DNA of 41,138 nucleotides. Source: Syntrophobacterales bacterium (GTDB taxonomy: Bacteria > Desulfobacterota > Syntrophobacteria > Syntrophobacterales > Thermodesulforhabdaceae). The notes beneath the pieces are model-generated. The model ran no database searches, was not told the origin of the DNA, and saw only the letters and a program-made list of their open reading frames with translations. Location: assembly GCA_026992355.1 (NCBI GenBank), contig JALXAE010000262.1:1-41138 (forward strand), in the 5' to 3' direction. Positions 35,182 through 41,138 of the stretch are shown piece by piece (positions within the stretch are counted from its first letter, which is position 1; the number at the start of each line of letters is the position of its first letter). The translations under genes and the position numbers were made by a program.

Positions 35182-35256
35182 TGGTAGGCACGGACGGTTT
35201 CGAACCGTCGACCTCTACCGCGTCAAGGTAGCGCTCTCCCCCTGAGCTACGTGCCT
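35182..35256 (-). tRNA. tRNA-Val (GAC)
   Basis: A complete cloverleaf of 75 nt with encoded CCA. Acceptor AGGCACG / CGTGCCT, D-arm GCTC / GAGC, anticodon arm CTACC / GGTAG with loop TTGACGC (anticodon GAC), variable AGGTC, T-arm GACGG-TTCGAAA-CCGTC, discriminator A, then CCA. The anticodon reads GUC/GUU valine codons. It lies 81 nt upstream of the thrS leader hairpin on the same strand. Confidence 0.95.
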
Positions 35257-35276
35257 ACTTACCATTAACAGGCACC

Positions 35277-35305
35277 TACATAGCCAAAGATAGAGTCAAT
35301 GTCAA
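35277..35305 (-). promoter_or_regulatory. Promoter of tRNA-Val
   Basis: A perfect TTGACA (35305-35300) with 17-bp spacer and TATGTA (35282-35277). The -10 ends 20 nt before the mature tRNA 5' end. Confidence 0.55.
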
Positions 35306-35371
35306 GCTGTTTGGAGAATGTGCTTATTGAAAAAAATACAAGAATTTAAAAGGTCGCAACACCAAAAATGT

Positions 35372-35400
35372 TTGACTGTTCTTTGGGTTGAGAATAGGAA
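35372..35400 (+). promoter_or_regulatory. Possible promoter of the acyl-CoA operon
   Basis: TTGACT (35372-35377), 17-bp spacer, TAGGAA (35395-35400). The -35 is good but the -10 matches poorly, so this is only a candidate. It lies 58 nt upstream of the first gene of the operon. Confidence 0.3.
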
Positions 35401-35458
35401 TGAAAAAAACAATAAAAACTGAATTTAAACCTTTTCTCACCTTTTACGGGAGGGAAGC

Positions 35459-36919
35459 ATGGTTGGAATTGCTGCCTTTGGTGCTTATCTGCCACGATTT
35501 CGCATAAAACGAAAAGAAATTCTGGAAGCTATGGCTTGGATAAACCCGTCTTTGTGGAGCCTATCAAGGGGCGAAAAGGCTGTGGCAAATTATGATGAAG
35601 ATGCCATAACTCTTGCCGTTTCTGCGATAAGGAATATGTCCCATGAAAGTCTAGATAACTTCCTAAAACAAAAGGAAAAGGTTTTATTTGTTGCCTCTAC
35701 GACCTTTCCCTATGCTGAAAGATTGAACAGCGCAATCGTTTCAGAAGCTATTGAATGTGCTGAAGCAGTCGAGACCGCTGATTTTTCGGGATCTTCCAGG
35801 GCATCTACGTCCGCTCTAATTGCAGCGCTTAAACAGGCTGCATCTACCGAATCCTTTTCCGCCATAGTCGCATCGGGAGAAGTCCGAAAAGCAAAGCCTG
35901 GGAGTCTCGATGAAGCTTACATTGGAGATGGTGGATGCGCTTTAATGATCGGAACAAAAAACGTAATAGCAGCCTATTGTTCCAGTTTGTCCTTCTCCTT
36001 TGATTTTCCTTCAGACATCAGGTCGTCATCGGAACCTTTCCGTCGATCATGGGAAGAACGATGGATAAAAGATGAAGGTTACAAAAAACATATTCCCTTT
36101 GCAATTGATGCCTACCTGAGGAAAAATGGATTTTTTCCGGAAAACTTTCGTTATGTTATCTATCCCTGTCGTTACGAAAGAGAACACAAAGCTATTGCCC
36201 GAATGCTCCGTCTTCGGGAAGAACAGGTTGTTCCGTCTTTGATCAATAAAATAGGAGATACTGGTTCTGTCCACCCTTTGATTATGCTTTGTTACGCCCT
36301 TGAACGTTCATCCCCCGGCGATCAAATCCTTCTTGTTGGTTATGGAAATGGAGTCGATGTAATTCATTTTGAGGTTTCCCCCGAGATAAAGAATTACATT
36401 CCACGGGTATCCTTTGAAAAACTTTTGGAAATAAACGCTCCCATTAGTTACGAAAAGATGGTTTCATTTAGAGAAATTATGCCTGTCGAAAAGGGAATTC
36501 GAGGGGAGTTTCAGCCTGAAACTCCAATGTCCGTTGTTTGGCGAAACAGAAAAGCAATTTTAGGGCTGGTAGGAAGCAAGTGTCGCAAATGTGGTTTGCC
36601 TCAGTATCCTCCCCAAAAGGTTTGTGTAAATCCCCATTGCCTTTCTGCTGGAGAAATGGAACCTTACTCCTTTTCGAGAAAATCTGCAAAAATTTTTAGC
36701 TATACTGGAGATAATCTCGCCTTCTCTTTAGATCCACCCCAGATTTACGGTATTGTAGATTTTGAAGATGGCGGAAGAATGATGCTTGACTTTACAGATT
36801 GCAAACTGGAGGAACTTAAAGTCGGTATGGAAGTGGAGCTTACTTTCCGTCGCAAATATCATGATGCGCATCGAGGCATTCACACTTATTTCTGGAAGGC
36901 AACACCTCTTAGGACCTGA
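35459..36919 (+). CDS. HMG-CoA-synthase-like protein fused to DUF35 (Zn-ribbon OB-fold)
   Basis: A 486-residue fusion. Residues 1-350 follow the thiolase-superfamily HMG-CoA synthase/KAS III fold (IAAFGAYLPRFRI, SAIVSEAIE, YIGDGGCALMIG, GDTGSVHPLIML). Residues about 355-485 form a DUF35 module with a zinc ribbon (C375-x2-C378...C389-x4-C394) and an OB-fold. At the nucleophile position, where archaeal HMG-CoA synthases read like EFACKAGT, this protein reads ADFSGSSRAST with no Cys (about 107-117). Archaeal thiolase/HMGCS/DUF35 form a substrate-channelling complex; here a thiolase gene follows after 22 nt. GGGAGGG precedes the ATG. Confidence 0.8.
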   Translation: MVGIAAFGAYLPRFRIKRKEILEAMAWINPSLWSLSRGEKAVANYDEDAITLAVSAIRNMSHESLDNFLKQKEKVLFVASTTFPYAERLNSAIVSEAIECAEAVETADFSGSSRASTSALIAALKQAASTESFSAIVASGEVRKAKPGSLDEAYIGDGGCALMIGTKNVIAAYCSSLSFSFDFPSDIRSSSEPFRRSWEERWIKDEGYKKHIPFAIDAYLRKNGFFPENFRYVIYPCRYEREHKAIARMLRLREEQVVPSLINKIGDTGSVHPLIMLCYALERSSPGDQILLVGYGNGVDVIHFEVSPEIKNYIPRVSFEKLLEINAPISYEKMVSFREIMPVEKGIRGEFQPETPMSVVWRNRKAILGLVGSKCRKCGLPQYPPQKVCVNPHCLSAGEMEPYSFSRKSAKIFSYTGDNLAFSLDPPQIYGIVDFEDGGRMMLDFTDCKLEELKVGMEVELTFRRKYHDAHRGIHTYFWKATPLRT

Positions 36920-36941
36920 AATAACTCTGGAGGATTAAAAC

Positions 36942-38138
36942 ATGGCAACTGGAATTAAAGACAAAGTAGCCATAGTAGGAATGGGGTGTACTCGGTTCGG
37001 CGAAAGGTGGGATGCAAGTGCTGAAGATCTTATGGTTGAAGCTTTCATTGAAGCGGTTGAAGACGCCGGAATTGAACCGAAAGAAATAGAGGGTGCCTGG
37101 CTGGGTACATGCTTCGAAGAAATACATGTAGGAAAGAGTGGTATCCCTCTTTCGCAAACGCTTAAGCTTCAAAACATTCCTGTAACCAGGGTTGAAAACT
37201 TTTGTGCAACAGGAACGGAAGCCTTCCGTGCAGCTGCTTACGCCGTTGCCTCCGGCGCCTGTCGTATAGCCCTCGCCCTGGGGGTAGAAAAACTCAAAGA
37301 TACCGGTTACGGGGGGCTGCCGGACTTTGGAACGGTCATGGGAACACTTAACAGGTTTATACTACCCAACTTCACGGCTCCGGGTGGATTTGCACTTATG
37401 GCAACACGATATTTTGCTAAGTACAATATTTCTCCAGAAGAAGGCAAAATGGCTCTTGCAAAAATATCCTGCAAAAGCCACCGCTGCGGTGCTCTGAATC
37501 CGAAAGCCCATTTACGCAAAGAAATAACGGAAGAACAGGTTTTAAAAGCACCTATTATTGCATGGCCTCTTGGACTTTTCGATTGTTGTGGAGTGAGTGA
37601 TGGAGCGGCGGCAGCTATAATAACAACCCCAGATGTAGCAAGGGGACTGCGTAAGGATTTTGTCAAGGTAAAAGCTCTCCAAGTAGCGTGCACATCGGGA
37701 GAAGAAATGTTCACCCAAAACTGGGATGGAACATATCTCAAGACTACGACTCAAGCTGCTATAAGAGCTTATCAAGAAGCAGATGTCAAAAATCCCCGTG
37801 AAGAACTCAGTCTAATCGAAGTACATGATTGTTTTTCCATTACGGAACTGGTGACTTATGAAGATCTTCAGATTTCTGAACGAGGTAAAGCCATAAGGGA
37901 TATAAACGATGGTTTCTTTGAACTCACCGGAAACATTCCATGCCAATCTGATGGAGGCTTGAAGTGTTTCGGTCATCCCATAGGAGCCTCTGGGCTGCGC
38001 ATGATTTATGAAGTCTACAAACAACTCCAGCATAAGGCTGGAGAAAGGCAAATACAAGATCCTCACCTGGGTCTTACCCATAATCTTGGCGGCATCCCTT
38101 CTTTCAGCGTTTGTAGTATTGCTATATTTGGAATTTAA
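36942..38138 (+). CDS. Thiolase (SCP-x/acetyl-CoA acetyltransferase type)
   Basis: A 398-residue thiolase with Cys88 (ENFCATGTEA) as acyl nucleophile, the HDCFS segment (about 293) and the C-terminal GHPIGASG His motif; the final segment (THNLGGIPSFSVCSIAIFGI) has the second Cys-like position. This is the SCP-x-like subgroup found with DUF35 proteins. It probably cleaves 3-ketoacyl-CoA. GGAGG lies 7 nt upstream of the ATG. The nuclease gene separates it from the SDR and hydratase genes. Confidence 0.9.
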   Translation: MATGIKDKVAIVGMGCTRFGERWDASAEDLMVEAFIEAVEDAGIEPKEIEGAWLGTCFEEIHVGKSGIPLSQTLKLQNIPVTRVENFCATGTEAFRAAAYAVASGACRIALALGVEKLKDTGYGGLPDFGTVMGTLNRFILPNFTAPGGFALMATRYFAKYNISPEEGKMALAKISCKSHRCGALNPKAHLRKEITEEQVLKAPIIAWPLGLFDCCGVSDGAAAAIITTPDVARGLRKDFVKVKALQVACTSGEEMFTQNWDGTYLKTTTQAAIRAYQEADVKNPREELSLIEVHDCFSITELVTYEDLQISERGKAIRDINDGFFELTGNIPCQSDGGLKCFGHPIGASGLRMIYEVYKQLQHKAGERQIQDPHLGLTHNLGGIPSFSVCSIAIFGI

Positions 38139-38162
38139 AAATGTTTTTTTATGGTCAGAAGA

Positions 38163-39710
38163 ATGAAGAAATTGCCCATTGGCATTCAGAACATTAGAGA
38201 AATTATAGAAGAAAACTACGTTTATGTTGATAAAACCCCTTTTGCCTACAGATTGATTACCGAAAGGAAGTACTATTTTCTTTCTCGTCCTCGAAGGTTT
38301 GGAAAGAGTCTTTTTTTGGATACTCTATCTGAGATTTTCAAGGGAAGCAGAGAGCTTTTTGAGGGGCTTTATATCTATGGCCGCTATGACTTTAAGCCCT
38401 ATCCTGTGATTCGCATAAGCTTTGGTAGTGGTGATTATGGGATACTTGAGAGTATATCCAAGGAAATTATCTATCTCTTGAAATGGAACGCTGAGAAGCT
38501 TGGGGTTAGCTGCACTGATCTTGATGATGCAAAGATTTGCTTCAAGGAGCTTATTGAGAAAACCTATGACAAGTTTTCCGAGAAGGTAGTTATTCTGGTT
38601 GATGAATATGACAAACCAATTCTTGACAACATACGGGACAGCGAGAAGGCTCGTTATGCTCGGGATATTTTGAAAAATCTCTATTCTGTAATAAAGGATA
38701 TGGATGCCTATGTTAGGTTTGTATTTATCACCGGGGTTTCCAAGTTTTCCAAGCTGAGTCTTTTTAGTGGGCTAAATAATCTTGAAGACATCACTGTGGA
38801 TTCCCGTTATGCGGAGATATGTGGTTATACTCACAGGGATTTAGAAACGGTTTTTTCGGAGCATCTTAAGGGTGCGGATCTTGAGAAGGTACGGCTCTGG
38901 TATAATGGTTACAATTATTTTGGCGAAAAGCTTTACAATCCCTTTGATATTCTTCTTTTTATTGCCAAGGGTTTTGAATTCAGAAATTACTGGTGGAGTA
39001 CAGGCAATCCTTCTTTTTTGATAGATAAGCTTCGGGAGGAGAACTATTACATTCCGGAGCTTGAGGGAGCGGAAATAGCCGAGGAAGCCCTTGACGCCTT
39101 TGATGTGGATTACATAGATGTTCTGGCCCTTTTCTGGCAAACGGGGTATTTGACCTTCAAGGACAAACGAGTGAATCGATTCGGGAGAAATGTCTACCGA
39201 CTTACCATACCCAACCTCGAGATCCGTTTTTCTTTGAATGAGCTCTTTGTGGATTATCTTACCAATCAGAGACACCAGAAGTACCGTTTAAAGGACAAAC
39301 TAGATGATGCCCTTTACAATGGAGATTTTCCAACATTTATAGAGGCGTTGCAATCCATTTTCGCATCCATTCCTTATCACAACTATGCCAACAATATTAT
39401 TTCCCAATACGAGGGTTACTACAGCTCAGTGGTTTATGTGTACCTAGCTGCCCTCGGGTATGAAGTAATACCCGAAGATACGACAAATAGAGGGCGAATA
39501 GACCTTACAATCAAACTTCCAGATAAGATAGTAATTGTGGAATTCAAGGTTGATAGTTCTGAACCACCTCTTAAGCAGGTTTTTGAAAGGAATTACGCAG
39601 ACAAGTATAAGGCTGAGGGAAAGCCTATCTATCTTTTGGGAATAGAGTTTGACAGTTCGGAACGTAACATTGTCGCATGGGAGCTTAAGGAACTAGATAA
39701 TCCTAAATAG
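38163..39710 (+). CDS. AAA-ATPase-like / PD-(D/E)XK nuclease protein
   Basis: About 515 residues of a widespread bacterial family (AAA-ATPase_like plus PDDEXK_9). The start MKKLPIGIQNIREIIEENY matches the family's conserved opening; Walker A is RPRRFGKSLF, Walker B VVILVDEYDKP, and the C-terminal nuclease motif runs GRIDLTI...IVIVEFKVD (D then E-x-K). I chose the ATG at 38163, though an ATG at 38151 is also possible. Its codon use (many AAG, GAG, GGG) differs from the A-rich neighbours. It splits an acyl-CoA operon. The members are often multicopy and of unknown role, possibly selfish or defence-linked; no terminal repeats are seen. Confidence 0.9.
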   Translation: MKKLPIGIQNIREIIEENYVYVDKTPFAYRLITERKYYFLSRPRRFGKSLFLDTLSEIFKGSRELFEGLYIYGRYDFKPYPVIRISFGSGDYGILESISKEIIYLLKWNAEKLGVSCTDLDDAKICFKELIEKTYDKFSEKVVILVDEYDKPILDNIRDSEKARYARDILKNLYSVIKDMDAYVRFVFITGVSKFSKLSLFSGLNNLEDITVDSRYAEICGYTHRDLETVFSEHLKGADLEKVRLWYNGYNYFGEKLYNPFDILLFIAKGFEFRNYWWSTGNPSFLIDKLREENYYIPELEGAEIAEEALDAFDVDYIDVLALFWQTGYLTFKDKRVNRFGRNVYRLTIPNLEIRFSLNELFVDYLTNQRHQKYRLKDKLDDALYNGDFPTFIEALQSIFASIPYHNYANNIISQYEGYYSSVVYVYLAALGYEVIPEDTTNRGRIDLTIKLPDKIVIVEFKVDSSEPPLKQVFERNYADKYKAEGKPIYLLGIEFDSSERNIVAWELKELDNPK

Positions 39711-39721
39711 GAGGGTCCAAT

Positions 39722-40546
39722 ATGGAGAAAATGCTTAAAGATAGGGTATGTTTAATAACCGGTGCAGGAAGGGGCATAGGAAAGGCAACGGCTCTTCTAT
39801 TTGCCAAAGAAGGAGCAAAACTAGTTTTAAGCGATCTTGATGAAGAACCCCTAACTCAGGCGGCAAATGAAGCAAAGCAATTGGGTGCGGATGTAGTCTA
39901 TATTACAGGAGATGTCACGGCTGATGGATTTGCAGAGGCCTTTGTAAAAAAGGCCGTAGATAACTTTGGGCCGGACATTCACGTTATCGTCAATAATGCA
40001 GGCTATACCTGGGACGGCGTTGTTCACAAGATGACCGATGAGCAATGGGAAGCTATGCTTAAAGTCCACTGCACGGCACCCTTTAGGATAGTGCGAGCCG
40101 CAGCACCTTACATACGGGAAAATGCAAAAAAAGAAAAAGCGGCAGGTCAGGTTGTTATGAGGAAGATAATAAACGTGAGTTCTATTGCTGGAACGGACGG
40201 AAACGCTGGACAGGCAAATTACTCCACTGCCAAAGCAGGTGTACTTGGATTTACAAAAACTCTCGCCAAAGAATGGGGTCCTCTGAATGTCAATGTAAAC
40301 GCCGTCGCTTTCGGCTGGATTGAAACAAGGCTTACTCAAGAAAAAACCGATGAAACCGTAATTGAAAAGAACGGAAAAAAGATTCCGATCGGAGTCCCCA
40401 AAGAATTCTTAAATATATTTCGCCATATGATTCCCCTCGGAAGACCAGGATCTCCAGACGAAGCAGCCCGTGTAATTTTATTCCTTGCATCTCCCTTATC
40501 CGATTATGTTTCCGGACAGGTTATTAAGGTAACAGGTGGGTGGTAA
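39722..40546 (+). CDS. SDR-family 3-hydroxyacyl-CoA dehydrogenase (FabG / MFE-2 type)
   Basis: A 274-residue short-chain dehydrogenase: GAGRGIG (about 14-20), NNAG, and the catalytic Ser (NVSSIAG), Tyr and Lys (YSTAK). The long insertion and C-terminus (GQVIKVTGGW) are usual for FabG. It overlaps functionally with the (R)-3-hydroxyacyl-CoA dehydrogenase of MFE-2, because the adjacent hydratase is MFE-2-like. AGGAGGG precedes the ATG. NAD or NADP preference: the acidic residue after the first fold (SDLD) suggests NAD(H). Confidence 0.85.
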   Translation: MEKMLKDRVCLITGAGRGIGKATALLFAKEGAKLVLSDLDEEPLTQAANEAKQLGADVVYITGDVTADGFAEAFVKKAVDNFGPDIHVIVNNAGYTWDGVVHKMTDEQWEAMLKVHCTAPFRIVRAAAPYIRENAKKEKAAGQVVMRKIINVSSIAGTDGNAGQANYSTAKAGVLGFTKTLAKEWGPLNVNVNAVAFGWIETRLTQEKTDETVIEKNGKKIPIGVPKEFLNIFRHMIPLGRPGSPDEAARVILFLASPLSDYVSGQVIKVTGGW

Positions 40547-40568
40547 AAAAACAAAGTGAGGTTCGGCC

Positions 40569-41138
40569 ATGATACAACTTGATATGGTGGGCAAAACTTT
40601 AGGCCCCTATGAATATAACTACACATGGAAAGATGTAATTCTTTACCATCTGGGTATTGGCGCAAAAGCTAATCAATTAAAATATGTGTATGAAAACGCA
40701 AAAGAAGGATTGGTAGTCTGCCCATCCTTTGCTGTAATTCCTGCCTTTAAGCCCTTTGTTGATGCTCTAAAACTATTAAAAGTTGACCTGAAAACGGTAC
40801 TTCATGGCGAAGAATGGGTTAATCTTTACGGAAGCTTACCGACCAGCGGGAAACTTTTAACCAATGTAACCATTTCGGGAATATATGATAAGAGAAAGGC
40901 TGCTCTTATTGTTTTAAAAACCGAGACCTCAAATGAAAGTGGAATAAAGCTTTTTGACACAGAAGCTGTTCTTTACTGTCGAGGGCTCGGAGGATGGGGA
41001 GGAGATCCCGGACCGAAAAGAAAGGTCTATCGTCCCCCTGAAAACATGGAACCCGATTTTTCCGTGGAAGAACAAACGGCGGATAATCAAGCGGCTCTAT
41101 ACAGGCTTTCGGGAGATGTAAATCCCTTGCACATTGAT
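40569..41138 (+). CDS. MaoC-family hydratase 2 (MFE-2-type enoyl-CoA hydratase), partial
   Basis: The first 190 residues of a gene cut by the right edge. The opening half reads DVILYHLGIGAKANQLKYVY, then CPSFAVIPAF, LHGEEW and LPTSGKLLTNVTISG, which closely follow the N-terminal hot-dog domain of peroxisomal MFE-2 hydratase 2. The catalytic hot-dog starts with YRLSGDVNPLHID, the conserved hydratase-2 motif. It would convert trans-2-enoyl-CoA to (R)-3-hydroxyacyl-CoA, feeding the SDR encoded 22 nt upstream. GTGAGG precedes the ATG. Confidence 0.9.
   Translation, partial: MIQLDMVGKTLGPYEYNYTWKDVILYHLGIGAKANQLKYVYENAKEGLVVCPSFAVIPAFKPFVDALKLLKVDLKTVLHGEEWVNLYGSLPTSGKLLTNVTISGIYDKRKAALIVLKTETSNESGIKLFDTEAVLYCRGLGGWGGDPGPKRKVYRPPENMEPDFSVEEQTADNQAALYRLSGDVNPLHID

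Noticed and set aside
38151-39710. Transposase or insertion sequence reading of the gene between thiolase and SDR
   Set aside because: The motifs are AAA-ATPase-like and PD-(D/E)XK, with no inverted terminal repeats or target duplication next to it.

Overview
The window looks like chromosomal DNA of an anaerobic Gram-negative bacterium of the deltaproteobacterial (Desulfobacterota / Syntrophobacteria-like) type. I infer this from the gene mix: system II cytochrome c maturation (ResB/CcsB), 2-oxoacid:ferredoxin oxidoreductase subunits, a MreB-CBS/ACT-acyl-CoA ligase run, a DUF523-DUF1722 protein, a CIRCE-controlled groESL, a thrS-infC pair, and protein sequences of that flavour throughout. The DNA is AT-rich by eye. 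There is no CRISPR array, prophage or insertion sequence, and one tRNA gene.

Layout. 1-1229 (minus): end of a cobD-like gene and start of a glutaredoxin-like gene. 1362-1440 (minus): a probable small structured RNA with a good promoter. 1596-6013 (minus): resB-ccsB-tatB-tatC-rdgB plus a cobalamin-binding-like domain protein, tightly packed. 6231-7067 (minus): Cys-cluster protein. 7136-9357 (plus): DUF89 protein, an unknown gene, and gamma and delta subunits of a 2-oxoacid:ferredoxin oxidoreductase without alpha or beta. 9404-10561: divergent methyltransferase and ABM-family genes. 10575-12587 (minus): cupin regulator-speD-speB polyamine operon with two operator-like palindromes. 12734-14494 (plus): B12-binding radical SAM protein. 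14513-18086 (minus): htrA, a chalcone-isomerase-fold secreted protein, HNH nuclease, small Cys protein and UPF0104 membrane protein. 18193-20691: small unknown gene and a Rel/SpoT-family protein. 21001-23489 (plus): zinc/manganese ABC transporter. 24519-26554: CIRCE, groES and groEL. 26623-31069 (minus): mreB, CBS-ACT, acyl-CoA ligase and a thioredoxin-reductase-like flavoprotein. 31224-32350 (plus): secreted nuclease and Nudix. 32549-35305 (minus): tRNA-Val, a leader terminator, thrS and infC. 35459-41138 (plus): HMG-CoA-synthase-like/DUF35 fusion, thiolase, an intruding AAA/PD-(D/E)XK gene, an SDR and a MaoC hydratase 2.

Points that stand out: infC has no usable AUG, GUG or UUG, and a CUG sits at ideal distance from a perfect Shine-Dalgarno; thrS lies directly behind a terminator-like hairpin; the Rel/SpoT protein keeps its hydrolase motifs but has lost key synthetase residues; the TrxB-like protein has the redox CxxC but not the NADPH motifs; the HMG-CoA-synthase-like protein lacks the expected nucleophilic Cys and is fused to a DUF35 module beside a thiolase; and the last operon looks like a split version of the peroxisomal (R)-specific beta-oxidation machinery (MFE-2-type SDR and hydratase 2 with an SCP-x-like thiolase).
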